Assembly: GCA_016801845.1 (NCBI GenBank)
Contig: CM028909.1
Location: 18,945,313-19,009,312 of the forward strand
DNA: 64,000 nucleotides
Origin: Polydactylus sextarius
Taxonomy: Eukaryota; Chordata; Actinopteri; Polynemidae
Direction of reading: 5' to 3'
Shown: one piece after another, positions 1-12,800 of the stretch
How positions within the stretch are numbered: position 1 is the stretch's first letter
Layout of the letters: every line of letters starts with the position of its first letter
Made by a program: the position numbers and the translations under genes
The notes under the pieces: model-generated
The model's database searches: none
Seen by the model: only the letters and a program-made list of their open reading frames with translations
Told to the model about the DNA's origin: nothing

Positions 1-891
1 GTTTTATGTGTAGGAATATAAAATCTGAGAAACTGAATGAAAAAATGACACATTAACAGAGGTAACGGAATAAAAAGCATTTCAAGTTTAATTACCAACA
101 TTCAAGGGGTGTTAAATTTAAATGGACAACATTACTACAAAGGTCACTTGTGTCACCCCTGTGACCAAATGCTGAAAAGAAGAGAGTAAGACCACAGTGT
201 TGCTGCTGTGAGGAAACCTGCAGAGATGACTACAAGATGTTAATGCATTTAAAATATGACCATCTAAGGCTTTGCTCAAACTGCAGGCAAATCATTTGTT
301 TTTCAAATCAGATCTTCGGGACAGACTGTCCACTTTGTTATTTGCAAGTGATCTGATCAGATTTGTGTGTCAAGCCATCACAGACCTGGGTTGCTGTACA
401 AACGACATAAACCAAAATAAATATGCAGCTTCCATCACTTTGGATTTGAGATCATGATTGCGTGTCAAGTTGTGAGTGATTCAAAGGACACTTTGAAATC
501 CAGGCTCATTCTAAATAGCCCCCTAAGGACTCGAGCCCTGAACCAACCCTCATAGACTTAAGTGAACTCAGCTGGTAAATAACAGAGTGAGAGGCAGTGA
601 GGGTTTGAAATAGTATAATCAGTACACATAGCACCATCTTATGACAATGCCAAAATAAGTGGCTTACATTAGCAGGTTATATCATCATATATCAACATGT
701 TCCAGGCTTGCTTTGCTTCACAGAGTGGACCAAGAAACAAAAATCACATTTCGTGTGTTTTTTGTTTTGTTTTGTTTTCATCCAGACTTCCTAAAATTAA
801 TAAGGATACAATCTGGACGTGGCAAATAATGTATTTGCCCTGTCAGTCTGAACGAGGACTAATTATTTTCCTGCCATTCTTTACTGACCAG
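1..891. other. Espin intron, left edge of window
   Basis: No exon with acceptable splice sites and protein similarity was found here. The open frame at 272-457 looks random. The polypyrimidine tract and acceptor (TTTACTGACCAG) for the polyproline exon end at 891. Confidence 0.6.
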
Positions 892-3800
892 GGTTCAGTT
901 TTATTGGAGGAGCCTACCGATAGCCCCGCCCATAGCTCTGAAAATGGCACCACGGAGGAATCAGTCCCGCCCCCACCTCCTCCACCTCCACCCCCCCCTC
1001 CCCCAAGCAACCCGACGCCAACACCCCCTCCGCCTCCTCCGTTACCTCCAGATACGCCAACTACCCACAATAATGCCAGTAACATGTCCAACGACCAGCG
1101 ACGCCCATCCTCCTCATCAGGAAGTGAGTGTTCCTTCACTTTTAACCTTCTTCTCTCTCCAGCCTAATTTCCTCATTTTGTGCTTTTTTCTGATACTTAT
1201 ATATGTACCCAAAAGATTAAAAGGCAAAACATTAATGCACATTTTTCAGATGAACCATTCTCTTATACATCATTATCATACTAAAATTATTCCTAGAAAG
1301 CAGAGTCTCAACTATGATAGGCGCAGAGTAATCTCACTGGGTATAGATGAGTTGAGTCTACCCCTAGCAACCTAAATAACAGATTATAAATTAATGATTT
1401 TGGGCTACAATTACCCTGAGAACTGGTTTAGTGTTCAGCCATTTCCTTAAGTGCCTGATGCCCTGGATGTTGCTGTCTGATGGTGTACATGTTGCTCCAC
1501 TTACAGAAAGTTATTAAGTGCTGTCAATTTTTAAGTGGTAGAAATGATCTGTTTAAAGTTCCCATGAACCTTGAAAATGAATTATATTGTGGAATACGAT
1601 GTGGCAGTTTCTCCAAAACAATCTATTTCTCCTAAATACACAAATAAACTCCTCAAATTTCACCCGAAAAAACTTGGAAATTGAAAAACCAAGACAAAAG
1701 ACAAAAAACTGCCTGCACCAATATAACTAAAAAGTAATCAGCCAAGATAATTAATAATTCTTTAACTTGGACGTAAATTAAACAAAACTCTGCACATCAA
1801 CACCACACGTGGTGCAAAGATATCAAACAATAGTAGCATGATGAGTGACAGGGGCTGAAACATTAGTCTTTGGTCATAATTATTATACTGATGTTCTGTC
1901 AAGCCAATGCTTTTCTTCTGATAATATTGGCCAATTCTTTTTTATTCCAAATAACTGTATAATATGAACTTCTGTTTCCACGTTCGTTCTTTCACCTGTA
2001 TCAATTCCCACCTCTTTCTCTCCATTTTCTTTTCTTTTATTATTATTACTATCCTTTTTTGCCTGCCGTGGTCTGTCCTACCTGCTGCTCCATCAAGGTG
2101 GGGATCTGTCTGCCTCTCAAGCAGAGGGAGGGGCACTAAGACAGATGAAGAGTAAGTACAGACTGTAACTGTGATTCTTTCAACCAAATCAGTGGGGTTT
2201 AGTTAGAGTCTTTCATAGTGTAGTGCGGGGGGGTCATGTGATGTCACGTGATTATGATATTACACTACATAGCCTAAAATAAAAGATAATGAATTTCAAA
2301 CCTGAACCAAAACAATTTTTATTCTGTGGCAACCCCAATGTTTTTAATGTTTTATTAGGCAATAACTACTCAAGATTCTGCTTTAAGTATAATTTTCAGG
2401 ACAATTAGGGACAGATTCGGGTTTTGGGACAACTACTATTCAGAGCTGAATTTCTAGGGAAAGCACATTGGGCCAAACGTTGGAGTCAGCTCATTTTCTT
2501 TCTTCAACTCATTAGTGAAAGACAATGTAACTCGCTCTGAGCCACAGCCAAGTCAACACCAACATCAATTAAGCTGTAAATTATTAAATCTTTCATTTAG
2601 GTACCTTTTTACAATGTAGGTATTTTATCTTTATGGTAGGTTCACCAAATATCCAAGTGTCGCATCTATTTACGCTCCACCTGCTGCCTAATGACAGGAC
2701 AGCAATAAAACACTTAAAGACTAGTATACGTTCACTAATGGCATGATTTGTGCTACACTGTTAATCAGGCAATAAACTGGGAGTTAGCTGGTTGTAAAAT
2801 TAAAAAGCCACCTACATATCTGAGAGATCAAGATGAGTTTATAGCCCAGACAGTCACTGAAATGACAGGTGGTCGAGTGAAAATGCTGCTGCAATATTAT
2901 CAATGTTTAGAAGTTCTCTATTGTCTCCTATTGATCAACAGGAAGAGGATGGTTGTACCTTTTACACTCTACTGGACACATCTTTATATTTTAGTGCTAA
3001 AGAGCACTGTGTGTTCTCTAATGATATGAATTGTTCTATAAAATTAACGGGGTAATAAACCAGCAGTTAGGTGGTCATAACATTAAAAGCCAGTTTACAG
3101 CTCAGAAAGTTTACAGAGATAGTGACAACACACCAGGTGGTAGGTTTAAAATGCTGCTGCATTTTAAACATTATAGATGGTTTGAAGTTCCCTATTGTTT
3201 TGTGCTGATTAACAGGATAGGGATCCTACTTTTATATAGCACAGCTGTTCATATGCAGCAGCTAAAAAGCTGTTAAAGTTCTCACCCGGAGCAGAAACCT
3301 CTGTGTTACGATCTTCATCACAAGCGGCTATTTGTCAAATGTTCTTTACCTGTCACAGCTCCACCCTCTTTTACACTCATTCTGGCAGACCTGTTGAGTC
3401 CACACCCCTAGCCTAAACAGAATATAACCAACACACATACATAACCTTTGACTCCTTAAACACGTGTATTCAAAAGGATATAAGTGCACCAACTACAGCC
3501 CAGTATCATTTTGTAGCCTCAAACACTCCTGACGAGATAATCAACCGTTCAGCAGGACAGGAGATTGTCAGGGTAAAATGGGTGAAGGTAGGCTTTTTAT
3601 ATCGCCATAATGTGAATATACTTTTTGTGACTAATCCAACTACATACAAGTGGTAATACTTTTCATAAGAAACTGATTTTTAGAATAGCTTTAGTGGCAC
3701 CCACACTGCGTCTGGCAGTGGAGCTTTACTGAATATAATTTGTCCAAGACATCGTTTTCCTTTTATTTATAAATGGTTTATAGGTAGCACTGGAGTTAGT

Positions 3801-6800
3801 ACAAGAGCACATTGTTAAAGGCTTGTAAAAGATTGTTTTTCCTCAGTCCCCCCATCTGTAATCCAGTAAATGTGAGGTGAGACTATTCTAGTTGTGAATG
3901 CGTGTATGAGTTAATTGTGTCAGGTTTGTAGCGGAGAGGATTGGTCCAATAGGGTGGACTAACGAGCTGGGAATTGAAGGCTGACTGTATGTTTGTGTGT
4001 GCGTGTGTGTATGTGTGTGTGAGTGCGTGATCACATCCGTCTATGTGTGCGCGTGCACATGTGTTAATTCTTGGCCGGCTTGCTGTCACATCCAGTTACT
4101 GGTGATTCCTTTAGATTTACCCCAACTGTGATGATGGTCTTTAGTAGAAAGCTGCTCTCTCTCCTCCCCGAGAGAGAGCGAGAGAGAGAGAGAGCAAGAG
4201 AGAGACAGGGAGAGAAAGGGAGAGCAAGAGAGAGTGAGAAGGGCGGCAGGCTAACGAAGCTCTGTGTCCAGCTAGACCCCAATTTATTTGCTTCAAAAGG
4301 GAACATCTTTACAGGAGCACTTTTTATTCCCCAAGTAGAAAATGAGTGATCAATGAGGGACTGAGGAAATTGAATTCCTTGGAGATTCACATTCACTTAA
4401 CCAGGTGAGGTATCTGTTGGATTTTGGTGTATTGCAGTCACAATATGTGGAGTATATATGTGTAGTATCTATGATAGTTTATCGCATTTGAAGCATTTTC
4501 CAGTTCACTTTTAAAGTACATCTTAAGACTCTTAATGACTATCGTGGTTCCATATTCTTGTATGTTCATTCACACTGGGTTAGCTGTACTTAACATGATT
4601 TATTATGTCTTTAAATAGTTTCTTGTATTATTACAGTCACTGCTTTGGAATGTTGATACTCAGGATATTAATATTAATATATAAACCTGTAAATAATTCT
4701 TTGTCTCACTGACATTTCAAATGTATTTAATGTTTTCTTTCTGGTGGAAACAAAGTGCCTTTGTAGTAGTTGAAATCTGTCAATAATTTGCTGGATTGTT
4801 CACTATAATCAGATTAGGATTTACATTTTTACCACCGACCCACTTTTTAAAAAGATGAAAGTTCACCTGTAACTTAGCTGTGTGTACTAACAAAGGGTGA
4901 CACACTGAAAGAGATTGTATGCGTCCACTCTTTGGGTTCATTGTAGTGAAATAATTTTGAATTGCTCCTCCCCATCTGATGCCAGCTGACTGAAATTGTG
5001 GACTAATCTAACAGTTACATAATGTGCTGAATTCTCACTGATTTATTTCCAATGACTTCAAAATATATTTTTTGTCAGTTTAGTTGCTGGGAGAATATTT
5101 AATTAATCTTATCCAAAAAGAAACTTGTTAAGCTTATGGGATAGTGGCTCAATACACCATAATCCCCTCCCATCACTGTCCAACCTGCTCCAGGTCAGCA
5201 TTGTTACCTACCTGATTGAATGAAATATTTAACACTGAACTGCTACCCAACCCCTCTGTCACTCCCTCTTCCTCAGTACATCTCTCTCACTCTCTCTGTT
5301 TCTCTTTCCCTCTATTCTGTCTCTTTCGACCTGGTTTCACTTTTCTGTTCCATCCTTTTGTCTGCAGGCACAAAATCTTTCAACATGATGTCCCCCACTG
5401 GTGACAACTCGGAGCTGCTGGCAGAGATCAAAGCAGGAAAGAGTCTGAAGCCCACACCTCAAAGTAAAGGCTACACCACTGTCTATTCCAGCAGTGGACC
5501 CACAGGCAACAATGTAGGCCCTCCATCTTCCACCACTGATGACACATTTATGCAATTAAATGAGAAATATGCATTTGCTTCATTTCAGAAATATGTACAC
5601 ATGTTTTGTCAGGACTCGTGGCAAAATTCAAATTAAAGGGCAACTAGATATGACCTATGACTTATATATGCACACACACAAAGATCTCATCATTTGATAA
5701 TGCAAATGGATAGTGAAGAACATCAGAGCCATCTGATCAATGGACATATCACCTACTAAAATAACGAATAATGAAATAATTCAAATACTTTTTCAAATAT
5801 ACAATGCCATATTGAATAGCTCCTTAAAATGGTATGTAACTATATATGGTCATTGGTCCCTTAAGGTAAACAAGTAACAGGCATTCAATAAACATATTAC
5901 TGGACACACGTTAAGTCACAGTCAGGGTCAATAGGGTCACAGACCATATGAACTAAGCTTAAGCCAGTATTGGATGACTAGAAGAAAGATTAGCTTTCTT
6001 GCTTCACTAGTTAACCTGTCTTGAAGAAGCTTTTGCATCATGTAACATTAAATTTTCACAAGAATGCTTCGAGCTGTATCCACCAAAGGATGGAGTTTGC
6101 TACATAACAAACATTAGCATTAAAAGTTTACTTCTCAATCTAACAGAAAAGCTGTGTTTCAACTAAAGTCCTTTACTCTTCAACAGTTGTCTGTCATGGA
6201 AAACAACACCAATTGTTTTTCTTCTATATCTCTGACTTCTTTAGCCATTAGCATGCCATTAAGTTATTTCTGCTAGCACTGTTCAGAGGTTGTAGCAAGA
6301 AACTACATTCAATAAAGAAAACGTACAAGTATTCTGCTCTCTCTTCAGAGAATTGTGTCTGGTTTTAGAAACTACAAGTTATTAGGTTTGTGGTATCCAA
6401 TGTTCTCCTGTCCATCTACGTCTTTATTTATTTCCAGGGAAATACAACATCTTCACCAGAGACTCAAACATCTAGCCCACCAGCCGAGTTACCAGCTGAG
6501 CCACCAGCTGAGCCACCAGCTGAGCCACCAGCCGAGCCACCATCACCTCCAAAATCCAATACATCTGTCACTTCCCCACCTGCCACCCCAAGTCCCAGCC
6601 CCAGTCCCACTGGCTCTGGATCTGGTAGAACTATGTCAACCTCTGCAAGCTACGAGAAACTGGCCTCCAGCTCTGTGGTCAATGGAAACAGTGGTGGTGG
6701 CACAAGCACAGCAGCAGCAGATTCAGGACGGAAGACTAGCTTTGCAGATGTGGAGGCACTAGTGCCTACTCATGATGAACAGGGAAAAGCAATACCTGAA

Positions 6801-9800
6801 TGGAAGAGGCAAGTAATGGTACGGAAGCTTCAGGTCAAGATGCAAGAGGAGGAAGAGCACAGGCGCAAGGTAGGCATGATGAAAGGATGTACAAAGATTG
6901 TGAAATTTTGTTGCATCTTAGCTGTCCCCTTTTGTGGTCCTGCAAATTTTAACTGCTCTGTCAGCTTAATGTTATATGGATTCAGTTTCAGATAAATAAC
7001 ACCACAAAGGGAATAGCTAGTTCTTGGATTTGAGTGTGGATTTTGTGATTTAGTCTAATGAGGTTTTATGAATGTTTTTAGTGATCGCGCATGACACATG
7101 TTCTGCTCTCTTTTCTATTTGTCAAACAGTTAAGGATAAAATCAAGATTACAAGTTCAGAAGTTCATTTGTCATCTATGGATTATATGGCAATTTGAGAA
7201 GAATGACCAAGTTGTCAAATGAGCTCTAGTTAGTGACCTGATGGTTGCTCCCAATTATCAGAACCCCACTGGCAAAATTAATCCCAATGGTTTTTATCAG
7301 CATACTGAACTTTTTTCAAAGTTCAGGAGGTCATAAAATTTGAATATCTGACATTTACTGATCAGTTCCACTCCTGATGAGTAGTCACTGCAGTATGTGG
7401 TAATATGTGTATGTAGACAAGGTAAGAAGTAGTAATTCATACTGTAGTAATCAAAACACTTGTTAGTCCTGAGTAACAGAAGAAGGACACTATACAGTTG
7501 GTTAAATTTGTGTATTGAATAATTAATTGCTATCAAAGATTGGAATCTTATACTCTTTAATGATCAAGGAGGTTGTTTAATGACACTAGTGTGTTGTGTT
7601 TTAGTTGTTGAGATGTTGTGACATTATTAAAACTGTCGGACTGCCCATTTGGCCATAAATTATTACACTAAGATGAACATAAAAGTATTTATATTTCCTA
7701 CTATAAATTGTTAAAAGATAACCTACTATGGCATTGGATCTTACAGCTATAGATGTAGACATGTATGTGCTCACTACTTAAGTTACTTCTTTGGTTCTTT
7801 AAGCGACTCTATGCATGTTCTTTCATATATTTATAGTCTTTGTTAACAGCAACTGAATTTTTGGAGTGCAGTGAACTGGATACTTGGCTACAGTGCCCAT
7901 CAAAGCAGTAACACACTTGATTTGACCAGATTCACAGTGTGGGCTGGTGTTTGATGGAGTTTTGCAGCTTCAAGTCCTTACATGCTGATTCAGTGGTGTG
8001 ATGCCGGGCCCATTCACACTACAGGTCAACAAGCTAAAATAATAATAATAATAACAACAACTACATTAGTAGAGTACTTTCCTCTTAAAGTTTCAACTTT
8101 AAACTAAAAAATGCTGTGAAAATCTTTTTTTTTTTTTTTTTTGGCAAGCAAACCATGACCTGTTCAAGAATAATTACTCACCAAAACTCTTACTCAGAAA
8201 GACCCTTGTTGCACCAACCTCTCTGGGTTGACAGTTTCAACTCTCTTGTGCCTTTAAGCCAACCTAGTGTGTTTTCCTATCACTGTTGGGTGTGGACTGA
8301 AGTGTGCCTGTCAGCTGCACTGGTGTCAGTACCCAACAGTGATGTAACACTGCACTGTAGGTCTACATTATATCTGGGTTGTAGATAGAACATGCAGCAA
8401 AACTGCTGGATGTCAGTAAATGCAAAATTTGTGTTTGTGCAGTTACTTAAAGTTGCTCTTTAATCCAAGAGAAAACATTCAAACTGACACAAAACAGGAA
8501 ATATATTAAAAAAAGGGATGGAGCAAATATGGATGTAGGACGTCTGCTCAATGCTAGAAAAAAAATACAAATATAGACATGCTGTAAACTTAAACACTTA
8601 GATCAATATCCTATATCATTGTCGGTATAATTAATACTTCTAAATTAATTCAAAAAGGACCCAGGTTTGTTTGTTCTCTAAGAGTCAAAATTCATGTAGA
8701 AAGGTTTATGCTTGTAATGAGGCAGTGCCATTGCACCACTAAATCCATGTAAAAAAAAGTGTGTCAGAATGGATTTGAAGTGTGTTTTCACACTGGGAAC
8801 GTAGAGCTGAAGAAACCCCTCCCTGCCTCCCCTTTTCCTTGTCCTCTGGTCTCCTCTGATGTCTCATTTAGTTTGCGGCAAGTGGGCACTACCAGCCTCA
8901 GGAATGGCACTACTCCCACGTCCACAATGCCATTTTGGGCCCATTTGGGGAACTGATGACAGAGGATGACCTAAACCGTATTGAGAAGCAAATTGAAAAC
9001 CTGCAAGTTATGCACAAAGTCTCAGAAGTTGAGAAGGAGCTGGAAAAACTAGAGCGTGAGCTTCACCAGCTCCTACCGGTTTCTGCTGCTCTTAATCAAG
9101 GGCACTTCTCAGTCAATCCAAAGCAGGTACATGGACAAGCTGAAGATCTCCCAGCTTGGTGCAATAAGATTTCAACTCTACTTAAGAGTATGGCCATTCT
9201 TCTTGCCACACTGGGGGGGAAAGAGATAGACATTTTGGATATTATATGCCCTGGATACTCTCAGGAAGAGGCAAGGAATATGAGCCACGGTCAGCCTGAA
9301 ACAACAGTATCACCTGGCACTGGATTTATTGGAAGGTCTCAGTCCTTCTCAACCAGGGAAGATGTGGAGAATGAGATAAAGCAGTGTGGAGTTTCAGTCA
9401 AGAACCTCAAGGCCAATTATGAAATTCAGAATCAGTCACAGTCTTCAGACAACAAAGCAAACAGGGTGTACAAACGGAAAAGGTCACTCCCTGTGGTGAG
9501 TGAGTCTACTAACCCTCCATGTCCCTCCACTACAGTCCTTCCATCCAGTACAAATGGAAATTTGTCTTCAGTGGAGGAATCAGTTCTACCACTTGTTGAA
9601 GAACCAGTTATTGTTGCTTCTCATGCTCCGCAGACATACGCACCCCCAGAGATAATGGCTCCAACTAATATTGAAGAGTTCAATCAGGTTCTTTCTTCAG
9701 ACCCCATTTTAAATAATGATCAACTAACAAGAAGCTTGGAGGTTCAGACAGATCTGAGCTATGTCCAGGAATGCATTGAAATGAGGAAAGAGAGAATTGT

Positions 9801-12800
9801 TTTCCTGTTCCTTGAACACTGGAGGAAGTACACCATCTCAGAATCTTATCGGACTAAATATACAGGCAGGAGAGGAAATCATTTAGATGTGGGTTGGGAG
9901 GACTACAATCAATTTAGTGCACAGATTGGTGGAGAAATACAGAGTGAAGATGACAAACTCCTCCTTTTTATGAAGTCAAAGCAGGTTGTAGGGAATCTGA
10001 TTGGCCACTGGAGAACAATCATGAGTCAAGTACCCACACGGCAGATCCGCCGACTGAGTCGTGCCCAGATGATCTACTGGCCAGAGCACTTCTTGCCACA
10101 CATCAACGGATCACCCGTGAGCTACGAAAACCTAAGTCTTGACCTTTTCATGCTTGGTTACTTCCAGTTACTGGAAATGAACATGTCCCGCAATGAACGC
10201 AAATTTCGCCACCTCCTGTGCTATGAGATGTTTGATCGCCTTGGCAGTCATAAATGGGAGGTCATAAGGCAGTTTCACAAGGAAGTCATGGAAGAAATTG
10301 AGAAAGGGAAGCGAGACTGGGCAGATGGTTTTGAAGACATAAAGCTTAAATATTTCGGGGACTCTGAGGCAGGAGGAGGTGTAATGACCGCTTCTCTACA
10401 TTCTATGTCACCTGACATGTCCATTATGCCAATACAGGAATCACTCCCTCCCCCACCTCCTCATCCTCCACCACCTCCACCACCTACTTATGCTGCACCC
10501 CACCCCCAAATACACAGTCTACTCCACCTGCCCCCTCACCGTATCCTTCCCCACCATCCTCACAATCAGATGCTTCTTCATCATTATCATCACCTGCTGC
10601 TGTCGAGGATGGGGTATCTGACAATGGCCGATGTGCAGAGCAGAGTCTCCTGAAGAGCCCACCAGAAGACGTTGTTCAGAGGGATTCAAAAGCCAATGAG
10701 CAGAGGTCATCGAGTGAGGCTGTGGTTTCTAATAGAAATAGTTCAAAGCAGAACCATGTTCAAAGTCTGGCACCTGAAACTGTGCAACACACTGATGCAA
10801 CAGAAAAAGCCAAGACTACAGAGGACAAAACAAGCAGCTCTGAACTAGTTCAAACAAAAGATGTTCCACCTGTTAAAATCACACAGGAACCTGATGTTGA
10901 AAAATTTCAACCCAGAGATGAACCCAATGAAGACTCAATTAAAGTAATCTATGAGCTAAAAGAGTTTAGCAATGAGGAAATTATCAGATACATTGACCGA
11001 AGTTTTGCTTTTTGGAAAGAAAAGGAAGCTGAGCTTTTTGATATCTAACTACTATGGATTAAAGGCCTAGATGACCTGTTCAACCAAAAAGCAAAGAGTA
11101 TGATTCAAACAGTGGCATATGCTCAGAGAAGAAACTAATCTGGTGTGTTAGTGTTTACACCACATTAGGGACTTAACTGCAGCAAAGCAAAGGGCATCCA
11201 CTTAGGTGTACTGACTTTAGGCTTTCCTAACATATTAAACTGACATGCAATTGCCTTAAGTGCATAAAAAGATAGCATGTGAAATACATTTGTTATAGTA
11301 ATTTTCAATTGTAATAAACTTTGATGATTGCCATGGTAAACTGCTTTGAGGAAAACAAGTTTTTAAAGGACAAGATTTGCCATAATAGTTGTAGTGTGTT
11401 GTGTTTTATGTCCTTTTTTTTATAAAGGACTTTACTACTAAAACTCAGTGGTCTATACCACTGAAATAATTCAGATTGCATTTCATGTCAAGATCACCAC
11501 CCTCAGAGGCTTAGATAGTTGCAAGACACAAAACAGTGATAGTTTAAAATGTAACCTCTCACTTTTTCAAAATGGTCTTGATATTTTAAGTGCTCTTTCA
11601 TGTGACTCAAAGGCAATAAAATATGACGTCAGTTAGTATGTCAGGGTTTACATTTATAAGGGGTTCACAAATGATCCTTGTTTTTAAGTCTGTGGTTTTG
11701 TTTATACAATCTGTGCCTTTCAGTATACATTAATTTCCATCAGGACAGTAAAGGTCTTTTGTTACTTTTATCACTAATATGATGTACTTTTTAAATACGC
11801 TTGTATTACTAATTCCCAATTTTAAAACTATATATTTCTGTCAACTCTTAGAAGTGGACATTTGACAAGTTATTACCAAACTGAAATATCACATTTCAAA
11901 AGAGTTTGTAGTTGTTTCATGAAATGTTCCACCCTTTTGTTACTCTATTTATAATAAGCAATTATTTGAGAGATTTCTTAATATTCCAATATTTTGTGTT
12001 TCTTTATTATTTGATATCTATATTGCTGTTAGAAATAAAAGTTGTTAATATTTTTTTGGGATCATCAGATTTTAGTAGTTCTTTCTGGCACGATTCTACA
12101 TTTACTCTGTGGAGGTTCCTATACTGCCAGCAGTTCAAATTAACATATTTTATAATACATTGTTTGTGTCATAGTGAGAACCTTAAACAAACATCCTGGT
12201 CTGTTCCAATGAAAGGGCCAATGTCAAACACTGAGCTGGTGAATGTGTAATCCTCCCCTGCAACACTTGAAGCTGTCAAGACGCACACTATTCTCATAGT
12301 GAGTCATCTCAAGATTAACGTTTGTAACCCTCTTAGCACCACCCACAGTCATGCTATTCGTGGCTCGCAGGAGCCATAAGTAGGTTACAGTGAATCTTGA
12401 TCAACTCTCAGCCCGAAAAGGAAAGAAGTCAGCTGATAAACTTAAATATATACACATGTATTGGTATTTGTGCAGTATTTGTGTAAGAGTATAAGGTATG
12501 AAAAGGTATAAGAGTATGAAGTCCGACAGGATGTACCAACACAGTGATAGTCAAGTGCACTCAAAGTCTTAAGTTACTTAAGTTTATTGGAAAATAACTG
12601 TCAAATTCAATCTCTCCATTAATTAATTGATATTGCAATTGTCTGCCTCAACAGTTTAATTGTAATATACACAGGTACTGGATTGTGTGTTCTTATACAG
12701 TATGACTATGTGGTAAATATAGCCAACACCCACATCTCAGATTTATCCTGACTGTCATCATTATCAATGACTTATAAACACAAAATAGAAGTAACATGAT

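Noticed and set aside
843..1139. Glycine-rich open frame antisense to the polyproline exon
   Set aside because: It is only the complement of the CCN-rich espin exon; there are no splice sites or promoter.
2077..2156. Possible extra espin exon (TCAAG/GTGGGG ... GATGAAG)
   Set aside because: The donor context is weak, and the exons at 1123 and 5368 already join in phase to give the conserved GSTKSFNMMSP text.
4064..4403. Open frames on both strands and a possible untranslated exon ending CTTAACCAG/GTGAGG
   Set aside because: The frames are caused by the GA repeat. The donor is good, but there is no start codon context, TATA box or similarity to support an exon.
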